Part shown: piece after piece, positions 1-7,852 of the stretch | Layout of the letters: every line of letters begins with the position of its first letter | Numbering within the stretch: position 1 is the first letter of the stretch | Source of the DNA: Arthrobacter sp. StoSoilB20 | GTDB lineage: Bacteria > Actinomycetota > Actinomycetes > Actinomycetales > Micrococcaceae | Length of the DNA: 64,000 bases | Reading direction: 5' to 3' | NCBI RefSeq assembly: GCF_019977295.1 | Contig: NZ_AP024651.1 | Location: 4,588,001-4,652,000 of the forward strand | Program-made: the position numbers and the translations under genes | Notes under the pieces: generated by a model | Told to the model about the DNA's origin: nothing | Database searches by the model: none | The model's input: only the letters and a program-made list of their open reading frames with translations

Positions 1-406
1 CGCGCATCCCGACGTCTCCCAGGAGTTGATCTATAAGGTCAACGTCAACGAGGCCGACTTCATGACCAATGCGCAGGTGGAGGCTGTCATCGGCGACCGC
101 GTCAGCAGTCCTACCGAGCTGGCAGCCGCCACCGAGGTCAATGAGGAAGCCAGGCTTCGGGCCCTGCAGATCTCCCTGCTGGGTTTGTCCGGGCTCGCCC
201 TGCTGGCGATCGTTCCGGCCGGCCGCATGCCTGGCCGCATGAAAGGCGACCTGCCTGAACAACTGGAACCCGACGATCCCGATGCCATCCCGGAGCCGGG
301 CCTGCTGCCGGACCAAGCTGTCACGGCTTCTTCGGCGCCGGCCGCTTCTACTGCGGGCGCTCCAACCACAGCTGTCCCAACCACAAGAGAACGGGCGAAA
401 CGGTGA
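1..406 (+). CDS. MFS-type transporter, C-terminal fragment
   Basis: The reading frame is open from the window edge, so the 5' end lies outside and only about 134 residues are seen. One hydrophobic helix (LQISLLGLSGLALLAIVPAG) is followed by a long Pro/Ala/Thr-rich hydrophilic tail ending RERAKR. That layout suits the last transmembrane helix and cytoplasmic tail of a major facilitator permease, but too little is present to name a substrate. The stop overlaps the GTG start of the aminopeptidase gene (GTGA), so the two are probably co-translated. Family assignment is inference. Confidence 0.55.
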   Translation, partial: AHPDVSQELIYKVNVNEADFMTNAQVEAVIGDRVSSPTELAAATEVNEEARLRALQISLLGLSGLALLAIVPAGRMPGRMKGDLPEQLEPDDPDAIPEPGLLPDQAVTASSAPAASTAGAPTTAVPTTRERAKR

Positions 407-1950
407 ACCACGAACCCTACAAACTGATCCCGGAAGACTTCACGGTCCTCCCCTCCCTGGGCGGTACCGAACCTGAGCTGCATTTTGTGGACGGGTTCGG
501 CCCGCTCGACGTGATCGGTGTGCTGGTGCCCTCGGAAGGTGAGGTTCCTGAGTCCATCGGCCTGCACCGGGAAACCTTGGAGAAGGCAGGTTTTGACGGG
601 ACCCCGGGGACCACCCTGCAGCTGGCCAATGCCTCAGGAACCCTGGTGGTTGCCGTTGGCGGTGGAAAGCCGGGCTCCTTGGACGCGGACGGCTGGCGCA
701 AGGCCGCGGCAGCTTTGGTCCGTGCCACGCAGAAGCAATCGCGGATCGGCTTCGAACTGCCTGCCGGTTCCGGACAGGCCGAAGGTTCCGGAGGGGCCGG
801 GACAGCAAGCCTCGACGCCGGGAGGCTGGGCCAGGTTCTGGCCGAAGGCGTGCTGTTGGCCCGGTATAACTACGACACCCTCAAGAGCAAAGGCAAAGAA
901 CCCCCCCTGACCGAGGTCCAATTCCTGGCGCCGGGGTTGGACGTCGAGGCAGCTTCGCGCGGGCTGGAGACGGGCCGCGTGAAGGTGCGGGCCACCACCG
1001 TCGCCCGGGATCTGTGCAACGCTCCTCCCAGCCACCTCACCGCCGTTGGACTGGCTTCGGCGGCGAAGGAGCTTGGGAAACGGTTCGGATTCGGGGTTGA
1101 AGAGTTCGACAAGCAACAACTCATCGACCTCCGCTGCGGCGGCCTTCTGGGCGTCAACGCCGGCAGTGCCCAGGAACCGCGGATGATCAAGCTCACTTAC
1201 CAACCGGACGGGTCCGCCGCAGGCCACCTCGGACTGGTGGGCAAGGGCATCATGTACGACTCCGGCGGCGTCAGCCTCAAACCCAGCGACCCCATGCACC
1301 TGCTCATGAAAATGGACATGGGCGGCGCGGCGGCGGTTCTTGCGGTCTTCACCGCGCTGCGTGACCTCGGGTGCAAAGCCGCCGTCACCGGGTTCCTGAT
1401 GTGCACGGACAACATGCCTTCGGGCTCCGCCTACAAGTTGGGGGACGTGCTCACCACGCGCAGCGGACTCACCATAGAGGTGAAGAACACCGACGCCGAA
1501 GGTCGCCTGGTGATGTGCGACGCCCTGACGCTCGCTGTGGAGGATGGGGTGGACGGGATCGTGGACATCGCCACCCTCACCGGGGCAGCCTTGATGTCCC
1601 TGGGACAGCTCACGGCCCCGGTGTTCGGTAACAATCAGCGGCTGGTGGACCTGGTGCTGGAGTCGGGTGGGCGGGCTGACGAACAGCTGTGGCAGCTTCC
1701 CTTGGAACGGGCCTACCGTCCCCAGCTGGATTCGGACGTCGCCGACATCTCCAATCTTGGTGGACCTTACGCCGGTTCAACCACTGCCGCCCTGTTCCTG
1801 GCCGAATTCGTGGGCGATACGCCCTGGGCGCACATCGATATTGCGGGCACCATGCAATCGGACAAGGACGATGCCTGGCGAAGCAAAGGCGCCACGGGGT
1901 GCGGCGCGCGGCTCCTCATCGACCTGGCGCTGGACTATTCAGCCAGCTGA
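403..1950 (+). CDS. pepA: Leucyl aminopeptidase (M17 family)
   Basis: Cytosolic two-metal aminopeptidase of 515 residues, normal length for M17. The C-terminal catalytic domain carries the metal-binding motif GKGIMYDSGG near residue 280 and the family signature NTDAEGRL near residue 362, with KMDMGGAAAV between them. The N-terminal third is the usual less conserved macrodomain-like region. It releases N-terminal residues, preferably leucine, in peptide turnover. The GTG start overlaps the stop of the upstream permease by four bases. A short SHOCT-domain gene follows after 28 bp and is probably on the same message. Confidence 0.95.
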   Translation: MNHEPYKLIPEDFTVLPSLGGTEPELHFVDGFGPLDVIGVLVPSEGEVPESIGLHRETLEKAGFDGTPGTTLQLANASGTLVVAVGGGKPGSLDADGWRKAAAALVRATQKQSRIGFELPAGSGQAEGSGGAGTASLDAGRLGQVLAEGVLLARYNYDTLKSKGKEPPLTEVQFLAPGLDVEAASRGLETGRVKVRATTVARDLCNAPPSHLTAVGLASAAKELGKRFGFGVEEFDKQQLIDLRCGGLLGVNAGSAQEPRMIKLTYQPDGSAAGHLGLVGKGIMYDSGGVSLKPSDPMHLLMKMDMGGAAAVLAVFTALRDLGCKAAVTGFLMCTDNMPSGSAYKLGDVLTTRSGLTIEVKNTDAEGRLVMCDALTLAVEDGVDGIVDIATLTGAALMSLGQLTAPVFGNNQRLVDLVLESGGRADEQLWQLPLERAYRPQLDSDVADISNLGGPYAGSTTAALFLAEFVGDTPWAHIDIAGTMQSDKDDAWRSKGATGCGARLLIDLALDYSAS

Positions 1951-1978
1951 CACGCTCCACCACCGAAGGGATACCACC

Positions 1979-2272
1979 ATGGGTTTGTTCAGGACCGCCG
2001 GCCGTGCCGCCGTCGTGGGTTCAGTACTTGGCCGCACGCAGCGCAGGCAACAACAACGCTTTGCCGCCGAGGATGCCGCAGCCGCTGCGGCAGCGGGACC
2101 TCCCGTGGCACCGCTTCCGGTACCGCCGCCCCCGCCGCCTGTACCGTCCGCCGTCGTCGATCCGACCGATCACATGCTCGCCCAACTCAAGCAGCTCGGA
2201 GAACTGAAGGGTGCCGGCGTGCTCACTGACAAGGAGTTCCAGGCCCAGAAGGCACGGATCCTGGCGCGCTGA
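1979..2272 (+). CDS. SHOCT-domain small protein
   Basis: A 97-residue protein. The N-terminus (MGLFRTAGRAAVVGSVLGR) is basic/amphipathic, the middle is an Ala/Pro-rich linker with a run of prolines, and the last 30 residues (QLKQLGELKGAGVLTDKEF) match the SHOCT domain, a short helical module with a conserved Leu-Gly-x-Leu-Thr-x-x-Glu-Phe core. SHOCT proteins are common in actinobacteria and their roles are mostly unknown; oligomerisation is suspected. It follows pepA by 28 bp and is closed by a strong hairpin terminator. Confidence 0.8.
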   Translation: MGLFRTAGRAAVVGSVLGRTQRRQQQRFAAEDAAAAAAAGPPVAPLPVPPPPPPVPSAVVDPTDHMLAQLKQLGELKGAGVLTDKEFQAQKARILAR

Positions 2273-2288
2273 ACTCTTGCATGACAGC

Positions 2289-2325
2289 AAAGAGGCCCCG
2301 ACGCAGCAGCGTCGAGGCCTCTTTT
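2289..2325. terminator. Rho-independent terminator, probably bidirectional
   Basis: Stem AAAGAGGCC pairs with GGCCTCTTT, with an inner GACGC/GCGTC stem, then a short T run. It lies between the convergent SHOCT and GlsB-type genes and can serve both strands. Confidence 0.85.
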
Positions 2326-2339
2326 GCGATGCCAGGCGA

Positions 2340-2600
2340 TTAGGCCTTCTTGCGCGTCACCAGTCCCCAGATGACGAGGACCAGCAGTGCGCCGCCGATG
2401 GCGAGCAGCCAGGTGGACAGCGACCAGAACTCGTTGATGCCCACCTTGAACAGTGCGCTGCCGATCCAGCCACCCAGAACGGCACCCACGATGCCCAGGA
2501 GGATGGTGGTGATCCAGCCGCCACCCTGCTTACCGGGCATGATCGCCTTTGCGATGGCGCCGGCAATCAAACCCAAAATGATCCAACCGATAATTCCCAT
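2340..2600 (-). CDS. GlsB/YeaQ/YmgE family stress-response membrane protein
   Basis: An 86-residue, almost wholly hydrophobic protein. It begins MGIIGWIILGLIAGAIAK, the diagnostic start of the transglycosylase-associated (YeaQ/YmgE) family, and has three predicted membrane helices with glycine zippers (GIVGAVLGGWIG). The C-terminal helix ends in the basic residues TRKKA. Family members are induced by envelope or acid stress; no enzymatic role is established. It is transcribed alone, convergent with the SHOCT gene. Confidence 0.88.
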   Translation of the reverse strand: MGIIGWIILGLIAGAIAKAIMPGKQGGGWITTILLGIVGAVLGGWIGSALFKVGINEFWSLSTWLLAIGGALLVLVIWGLVTRKKA

Positions 2601-2672
2601 TTTTCATCTCTCTTTCATAAGTAGGACCCAGTTCGGCACAAGGACGCATACCGCTATCGACCTGATTGTTGG

Positions 2673-3653
2673 CTACCAGGTGAGTCGTCGGAACATTCCG
2701 ACGACTTGGCTGGCAGACGGCCTGCCGGCAGGATCGGGGTCGGTCATGGCATGAAGCACCATGGACCAACGCCGCCGAACCGTGCCGGGAATTCGGGGTT
2801 CCCCCAGAGTCCTTGCAACCATTGACTCGAGGGGAGGGCCTGGGAACGCTTTGGTTCCGGTCAGGCATTCAAGTGCCACCAAGCCCAGCGAATAGATGTC
2901 ACTGGCCGATGTGGACGTACCGCCGCACACCTCTTCAGGGCTTAGGTAGTGAGGCGTTCCCGACGACGACCTGGGCGCAGCATGACGACCGTCGATTGCT
3001 ATCCCAAAGTCGGTCAACTTCGCGGTCCCGAGGCTGTCCGGGGCTGCATTGAAATCCACCAGGATATTGCCGGGCTTGATGTCGTTGTGGACAATTCCAC
3101 GGCGATGCAGATGCGTGAGTGCCTTGGCAATCCCGCTCATCCACGCCACAGCCTGCCCAGGCGTGGCCGGTCGGTCATGGAGAATTGAGCGGAGGTCGCT
3201 TCCATCCATCAGGTCCATCACCAGGTAGTTACGGCTGCCCTGCGGATCTGTGGTTTCCCAGATACCGGAACCGAGCACCGCCACGATGTTCTGGTGGCGA
3301 AGACGGCTGTGGATGTCCACCTCCCGCCGGAAGGGCGCGTCCTTGGCGGCCTGCGATTTTGCGGGATCTGTTGCCCTGAAAATCTTGACGGCCACGGGCT
3401 TTCCGGTGCGCAGGTCAAGGGCTTCATTGACGTAGGCTTCCGAGCCGCCGCCCAGGCGCCCACCAAGCCGGTACCGTCCGCCGAGCACTACCTCGTCTTG
3501 AAGGGAAGCCGCAGGTTGCAGGGTGGCGCGTTCCCCCGCTGTGCGCGGAGCGGGCCCATAGGCTGTATGTTCCACGACTGCCTCCGGCCTGGCCATGCTT
3601 GAACACCCGGCCCCGCGATCAGCGCGGACGGCCGCAACATCAAGCGTGGTCAC
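2673..3653 (-). CDS. Serine/threonine protein kinase (PknB-like, non-RD)
   Basis: A soluble Hanks-type kinase of 326 residues. Visible motifs, in order: Gly-rich loop LGGGSEAYV, the ATP-anchoring lysine in PVAVKIF, catalytic loop HNDIKPGNIL, metal-binding DFG, and activation/P+1 segment GTPHYLSPEE. The catalytic loop has HND in place of HRD, making it a non-RD kinase that may not need activation-loop phosphorylation. No membrane segment or PASTA domain follows the kinase domain, so it should act in the cytosol. The GTG start at 3653 overlaps the stop of the upstream small gene (GTGA), suggesting translational coupling; an ATG at 3596 is an alternative. Confidence 0.88.
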   Translation of the reverse strand: MTTLDVAAVRADRGAGCSSMARPEAVVEHTAYGPAPRTAGERATLQPAASLQDEVVLGGRYRLGGRLGGGSEAYVNEALDLRTGKPVAVKIFRATDPAKSQAAKDAPFRREVDIHSRLRHQNIVAVLGSGIWETTDPQGSRNYLVMDLMDGSDLRSILHDRPATPGQAVAWMSGIAKALTHLHRRGIVHNDIKPGNILVDFNAAPDSLGTAKLTDFGIAIDGRHAAPRSSSGTPHYLSPEEVCGGTSTSASDIYSLGLVALECLTGTKAFPGPPLESMVARTLGEPRIPGTVRRRWSMVLHAMTDPDPAGRPSASQVVGMFRRLTW

Positions 3654-4066
3654 GCCAGGAGGGTTTCGATTTCGGCGGCAGGTACGCCGGCCACCTCGGC
3701 AAGCGCCTGGGGGTTGGCTCCGGCGTCAACGGCCTTCCGGAAAGCCAGGGCAAGGGTGTTCTGGGAGATGGCGAGTTCGTGCTGGAGACTCTGGCGGCGG
3801 AGAGCTGCGATCCAGACGCCGCTGACGGGGTCGATGGCGTCGATGTCCATACGGAAGCCGCACCCGCAGGCCCATTCCGGCCAAATGGGCTCCACGGAAA
3901 CCCATTTCATGGCGTCGTAGGCGGGTCCAGCCGAGATGGCCATGTGCGATCCGCAGTGCACGGGTCCCATGGGGATGACCTGATCGGTCACAACCTGCAC
4001 GTCATTCTCAGCCACTGGTGTGGAACTTGGTTCACGCAACGCGACTGTCATCGTCTTCCCACACAT
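3650..4066 (-). CDS. Hypothetical protein coupled to the kinase gene
   Basis: A 138-residue protein that I do not recognise. Its middle has clustered Cys and His (VHCGSH and CGCGF), which could bind a metal or form disulfides. The C-terminal 40 residues look helical and resemble a small helix-turn-helix or helical bundle (KAVDAGANPQALAEVAGVPA). Its stop overlaps the kinase start by four bases, so both proteins should be made together; a substrate or regulator of the kinase is an inference. The ATG at 4051 is preceded by GGGAAG and may be the real start instead of 4066. Confidence 0.65.
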   Translation of the reverse strand: MCGKTMTVALREPSSTPVAENDVQVVTDQVIPMGPVHCGSHMAISAGPAYDAMKWVSVEPIWPEWACGCGFRMDIDAIDPVSGVWIAALRRQSLQHELAISQNTLALAFRKAVDAGANPQALAEVAGVPAAEIETLLA

Positions 4067-4130
4067 TCCCTAGTAAGTAGCTTGGCTATCTAGTTATATG
4101 TGTACTTATCACTTAAGTCCAGTCGGCGGC

Positions 4131-4631
4131 CTAAGGAGTTGCGATGCTGTCGATCGCCTTTCTCATGCGCCGGAGGAACTCCACTACGACGGCAGAGTCC
4201 TCGCCACTAAGGCTCTCAGCCGCCTCCATCATGCGGGTGTGCATGTCCCCCAGAGTGCTGCGGACTTCCTGGTCCGAGCCTGCAGTGGGTCGAAGAATCA
4301 GGGCGCGCCTGTCGGTCGGGTGCGGTTCCCGGGTGACGTAACCGGACCTCACCAGGCGATCCACCAGCGAGGTCATGGACGCAGACGTCACTCCGAGCCG
4401 GACCGCCAACTCCTTGGGGCCCACGTCGCGGCCCGCCCGCTCGGCTTCCAGAAGGTAGCGCAAGGCCACGAGGTCGGTTTCGCCCATGCCCATCGAAGCG
4501 CGGGTGCGCCGACGCATGTCAGCCTCGGCCGAGCGATAGTCCCTGAGCGCATTCAGGACGTCCACGGCGCCCATTTGCTTGCGGCTCTCCAGCCCGTACC
4601 AATAGCCCTGACGTTCACTTTTGTCGTTCAT
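4131..4631 (-). CDS. MarR-family transcriptional regulator
   Basis: A protein of about 166 residues with the winged helix-turn-helix seen in PKELAVRLGVTSASMTSLVD followed by the wing RSGYVTREPHPTDRRAL, which contains the signature Asp-Arg-Arg. Flanking helices form the dimer interface. The ATG at 4631 is chosen because AAAGGA lies seven bases upstream; the frame stays open to an ATG at 4673. It sits 64 bp upstream of the small protein/kinase pair on the same strand and next to the FUSC membrane-protein gene, a plausible target. The ligand is unknown. Confidence 0.88.
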   Translation of the reverse strand: MNDKSERQGYWYGLESRKQMGAVDVLNALRDYRSAEADMRRRTRASMGMGETDLVALRYLLEAERAGRDVGPKELAVRLGVTSASMTSLVDRLVRSGYVTREPHPTDRRALILRPTAGSDQEVRSTLGDMHTRMMEAAESLSGEDSAVVVEFLRRMRKAIDSIATP

Positions 4632-4646
4632 CACCAGTCCTTTGGT

Positions 4647-4667
4647 AGACATGTATCTCGCTTGTCT
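4647..4667. promoter_or_regulatory. Inverted repeat, possible MarR operator
   Basis: AGACATG and CTTGTCT form an inverted repeat (6 of 7 positions) around a seven-base centre just upstream of the chosen marR start. A palindrome of this size here suits MarR autoregulation. Function inferred from position only. Confidence 0.4.
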
Positions 4668-4717
4668 AACCAATCGATACTAGGTGATAACTCCAGGGTC
4701 CGCCGACCTGCCCCTGT

Positions 4718-5782
4718 TCAGGCAGTGGATCGTGCCGAACGCAGCCGTCGCCAGAGGGCCGGCGCCACTACTACTGCGACGCCGACGGCGGCACCAATGA
4801 CGGTCTCGACGATGCGGTCCCGCAGGAGCAACGCAGGATCAACGGGCGCCGCCAACAAGGTAGCTATCAACGCCAGCGGAGTCACGAATACCTGCGCCAC
4901 GAGGTACTGCCGGGCAATGAACATTTCCGCGCCGAACTGGCATGCCGCAATCACCAGGACCATGGCCCAGGGTGCAGGGTTCAGCCACAGGATGCCCGCC
5001 AAAAGCACCAGCCCGATCACCGTACCGGCGATTCTTTGGATGCCCCGGCTTACCCGGTGGCGCGTCGAGTGGCCCACCAGTGGAACCACCGCGGCAACCA
5101 TCGCCCAATAGGTATGCCCGAACCCGAGACGCTCCCCCACCAACGTCGCGATGGTTCCCGCAAGGCCTGCTGCCACCAGGTAGCCGCCGCCCTCAAGCCA
5201 GATCGCCCGACGCTCCGCGCCCGTGTGACGAATGGGCGGCGGGCGTTTCCAAGGCGTTCGATGACTGCTGGCAATGCGCGAGGACATGCCGATCAGCAGG
5301 CAGAACCCGGTTGTCAGGATGGCCACCAGCATGGCTTCCCACAGTGGTGGCTGGGCTGCGATGGAAGCAATGGCGGCGAACGCAAAGATATGAAAGAGGG
5401 AGCCGCCTGGACGGAGCCGCCACGCAGCCACCACCACGGAACAACCACCGGCCACAATGGTGGTCGCGGCCGTCAGGAGCCAGGAATACGCCGCACCCTC
5501 CAACCCGGAAGCCTGGGCAAAACGGGCCATCAAAGCGGCCAGGAGGATGATCAAAAGCATGAAGCCGCCGGCACGCAATTGGCTCCGGAAACGGACGCTG
5601 TGCGGCTCGTTGCGGCCATAAATTCCGGTGAATGCACCGAAGGAGGCAAACACGGCCAGGTCCAACCGCCCGATCAGCGTCAGCGTAATCAGCGGAACGA
5701 ACACACCTATGGCGCAGCGGAGGGCGGGATGGTGGTCCTTGTTTCCAGGACCCATCGTGAACATTTCCGCTACAGCCTTCAA
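4718..5782 (-). CDS. FUSC-family integral membrane protein
   Basis: A protein of 354 residues with two hydrophobic blocks: several N-terminal helices starting near ALRCAIGVFVPLITLTLIG and a second set after residue 200 (YLVAAGLAGTIATLVG onward). It has the FUSC features FASFGAFTGIYGRNEPH and, in the second block, GHTYWAMVAAVVPLVG with HRVSRGIQRIAGTVIG. FUSC proteins include efflux components for aromatic acids such as AaeB; this one is about half the size of AaeB and resembles the single-unit actinobacterial form. Substrate unknown. The neighbouring MarR gene could regulate it. Confidence 0.82.
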   Translation of the reverse strand: MKAVAEMFTMGPGNKDHHPALRCAIGVFVPLITLTLIGRLDLAVFASFGAFTGIYGRNEPHSVRFRSQLRAGGFMLLIILLAALMARFAQASGLEGAAYSWLLTAATTIVAGGCSVVVAAWRLRPGGSLFHIFAFAAIASIAAQPPLWEAMLVAILTTGFCLLIGMSSRIASSHRTPWKRPPPIRHTGAERRAIWLEGGGYLVAAGLAGTIATLVGERLGFGHTYWAMVAAVVPLVGHSTRHRVSRGIQRIAGTVIGLVLLAGILWLNPAPWAMVLVIAACQFGAEMFIARQYLVAQVFVTPLALIATLLAAPVDPALLLRDRIVETVIGAAVGVAVVVAPALWRRLRSARSTA

Positions 5783-5883
5783 GGGGGCGGCTCGCCTTTC
5801 GTCGCAGGATCAAACGTACGACGACGGCGCTGGCGTCCGTTCCAAGGTTACGCTCCGGACGCCGGGCTGCTCCGGAATTGCGA

Positions 5884-5926
5884 CCGGATAGTGCCCGGAA
5901 TCACGCCGACAGAGCGCACTATCCGG
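5884..5926. terminator. Hairpin 3' of the SipW-type operon
   Basis: CCGGATAGTGC and GCACTATCCGG are perfect 11-bp inverted repeats around a 21-base loop. They lie about 80 bp beyond the last gene of the secreted-protein operon and upstream of the FUSC gene. No T run follows, so termination would be of the non-canonical type; the rest of 5783-6004 has only the repeat listed next. Confidence 0.4.
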
Positions 5927-5935
5927 CCACGAATC

Positions 5936-5998
5936 GCTGGTCCGCTTCACGAAGTCGAGTGTCCTGTTCACGAAATCGTGGGTCCTGTTCACGAAATC
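5936..5998 (-). repeat. Three 21-bp tandem repeats
   Basis: On the minus strand GATTTCGTGAACAGGACCCAC is followed by copies differing at few positions (5978-5998, 5957-5977, 5936-5956). The unit is seven codons long, so one minus-strand frame reads as DFVNRTH, DFVNRTL, DFVKRTS, but the 60-codon frame has no convincing ribosome site and is not called as a gene. Confidence 0.7.
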
Positions 5999-6004
5999 CA
6001 GCGT

Positions 6005-7264
6005 TCAGAACCGGGAAGGAGTACCTGAAACTGACCCCGGTGCCACCGCGTTTCCTGCCAGGTCCTTCAATCCGGGGGCCGGGTTGTAGCTGGGGAATAC
6101 CGAGGTGGAAGAAATCACCTTGTCGCCGCTGGTGTTCACTCCACCGAGGGTGATGGTCAGGGTGCCGGAGGTCGCAGTGGGAGTCCAGGCGAGGCTGGAG
6201 GCGTTGTTTCCATTCCCGACGAAAGTCAGGGGTCCCGAATTGTAGATGGCCCCGAGCCCTACGGTGCCAACACTGCATCCGTTACTGGTGACAGTGAGCA
6301 CATTGGCGGCATTGACGGACACCGTCACCACGCCGTTGCCAGTCAGGGTCTGGGCAGTGTTGGCGGTCCACGCAGTGCAGATGGACCCTGCGCTGAGTGG
6401 CTCGGAGAACGTCAGGGCCACCTTGTCACCCGAGGCCATGACTCCGCTCCCGCTGGTACCGCCTCCGTTGATCAGCTGGACACCCGTGATCGTCGGCGAT
6501 GACACGTCCTTGGTGGCCGTCGCCGTGCCTGCGGGACCTGTGTTGCCGGCCGCATCAGTGGCCTTTGCCGAGAAGGTGACGGTCCCGGGGCTGAACGCAC
6601 CCAGATTGACGGGCACGGCTGTCCAGTTGCCGGCCGCATCGGTGGTGATGGTTTGCGTGACAGCCTGGGCTCCGCCGCCGGTGATGGTCAGGACCACCGT
6701 GGAATTAGCTTCCGCCGTGCCACTGACCGGAACACTGCTGACATTTCCTTGGTTGACGGACCCAGGCGCAGTCACCACCGGAGCCAGTGGCGGGGTGGTG
6801 TCGGTGACCGGGGTCGTTGCTGTGCTTCGCTGGCTTTCGGTTCCTTGCCACAGGGAAAGCATGGGGGTCACGGTGTAGTACCAGGTTCCCGCGGGAACTG
6901 CGCTCTCCACGCAGCTCAGTGCCGCCACTGTTCCAGCGCACGCACCTGTAGCCGGGATCCTGGTCCCGGCGGTCGCTGAACTGTAGCGGGCAATACTGTA
7001 GCCGGTCACGGGGCGGCCTGCCGCCGTCGTGCTTGCCGTCCATGAAACCGTGACGTTGGCGCCTGAGATGCCGGCGGCAGGCCGTGCCCCCTGGGCCAGG
7101 GAGTCCGCTTTTGCTGCGCCCGGTCCACTGCTGATGGAGCCCCAGAAGGCGCTGGCAGCGGGTCCGCCCCACGAGAGAAGGAGAAGGCCGGCCACAATGA
7201 TTGCAAGCCTGCTCCTCCAGCCGAACAGTGCAGGGAGGGGTCGGTTCTGACCGGACGGGCTCAC
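6005..7264 (-). CDS. Secreted multi-domain protein with FN3 and Ig-like modules
   Basis: A 419-residue exported protein, last gene of the four-gene secreted-protein operon. The signal segment is LAIIVAGLLLLSW...ASAFWGS, similar to the AYW-type cleavage region of its neighbours. Next come a fibronectin III-like domain (NVTVSWTASTTAAGRPVTGY, about residues 65-145), a bacterial Ig-like domain with TDAAGNWTAVPV (about 155-255), and a SwmB-like domain (KVALTFSEPL, about 265-415). No sortase motif or anchoring helix is visible. The GTG start at 7264 overlaps the upstream stop as GTGA; the frame is open further upstream but reads there as the shadow of the neighbouring gene. It could be a surface or matrix protein. 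Confidence 0.8.
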   Translation of the reverse strand: MSPSGQNRPLPALFGWRSRLAIIVAGLLLLSWGGPAASAFWGSISSGPGAAKADSLAQGARPAAGISGANVTVSWTASTTAAGRPVTGYSIARYSSATAGTRIPATGACAGTVAALSCVESAVPAGTWYYTVTPMLSLWQGTESQRSTATTPVTDTTPPLAPVVTAPGSVNQGNVSSVPVSGTAEANSTVVLTITGGGAQAVTQTITTDAAGNWTAVPVNLGAFSPGTVTFSAKATDAAGNTGPAGTATATKDVSSPTITGVQLINGGGTSGSGVMASGDKVALTFSEPLSAGSICTAWTANTAQTLTGNGVVTVSVNAANVLTVTSNGCSVGTVGLGAIYNSGPLTFVGNGNNASSLAWTPTATSGTLTITLGGVNTSGDKVISSTSVFPSYNPAPGLKDLAGNAVAPGSVSGTPSRF

Positions 7265-7851
7265 TTCCGCACCTCCAGCGTGACGGGGATGGTGAATTGG
7301 GCGCCTTGGCAGGCGGAGAGGGACGAAGCTCCCATGCTGGCTGCGCCGGGAAGCGTCAGCAGGATGGAGGAGTTGGCCGGGATCACCACTGAGGGTGCCA
7401 GCGGCGCGGCCGGCGGCGTGAAGGTGACCCCAGTGGTGGTGCAGCCGGGATGGGCGGCATCTGCCGTCACAGACCCGTTGCCTGCGAGGCCGTAAATGGT
7501 CACCGGATGCGGGTTCGGGTTGGAGGCGCGAAGAAGGACGTCGGCGGTTCCGCCTGGGACCAGGCTGGTTTGCAGGGTGTCGCCCGGGACCAAGGCGTCC
7601 ACCGTGACGTTCTGCAGGGTGCCGTTCGTTGCTGAGCCACTGCCAATGCCCGTGGCTGCCCAATAGGCATAGGCAGATCCTGCCCCGCCCAGGATGCACA
7701 GGGCTACGGTGGCAGCGGCCGTTCGGGCAATTCTGCCCCGTGCCGGGGTATGTGGGGCCGGGGTGCGCGGAGTGCGGGTGCCCTGTGCCGGGGTGCGCGG
7801 GGTGCGGGTGCCCTGTGCCGGGGTGCGTGGAGTGCGGACTGTCGTCGTCAT
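7261..7851 (-). CDS. SipW-type signal-peptide secreted protein
   Basis: A 196-residue protein. The first 40 residues are a repetitive cytoplasmic leader (TPRTPAQG twice, then TPRTPAPHTPARG), then a membrane segment and the cleavage region GSAYAYWAATGIGSGSATNG, matching the SipW-dependent type signal peptides of TasA/camelysin-like proteins. The mature part is beta-rich with two cysteines (HPGCTT and SACQGAQ) and shares a layout with its two upstream neighbours. The ATG at 7851 lies one base after the upstream stop; the frame stays open to 7911. No known enzyme motif. The basic Thr/Pro leader is unusual. Confidence 0.8.
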   Translation of the reverse strand: MTTTVRTPRTPAQGTRTPRTPAQGTRTPRTPAPHTPARGRIARTAAATVALCILGGAGSAYAYWAATGIGSGSATNGTLQNVTVDALVPGDTLQTSLVPGGTADVLLRASNPNPHPVTIYGLAGNGSVTADAAHPGCTTTGVTFTPPAAPLAPSVVIPANSSILLTLPGAASMGASSLSACQGAQFTIPVTLEVRK

Positions 7852-7852
7852 G

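Noticed and set aside
5810..5992. A 60-residue protein with DFVNRT repeats
   Set aside because: No ribosome site, no conserved start and half of it is the inverted repeat at 5884-5926. Kept only as a repeat.
4098..6028. Long plus-strand frames over the MarR and FUSC genes
   Set aside because: They are shadows of clear minus-strand genes and have no recognisable domains or ribosome sites.
7265..7699. Extension of the fourth secreted protein to 564 residues
   Set aside because: The extra 145 codons are out-of-frame overlap with the third gene; the GTGA overlap at 7264 gives a start directly before a signal segment.
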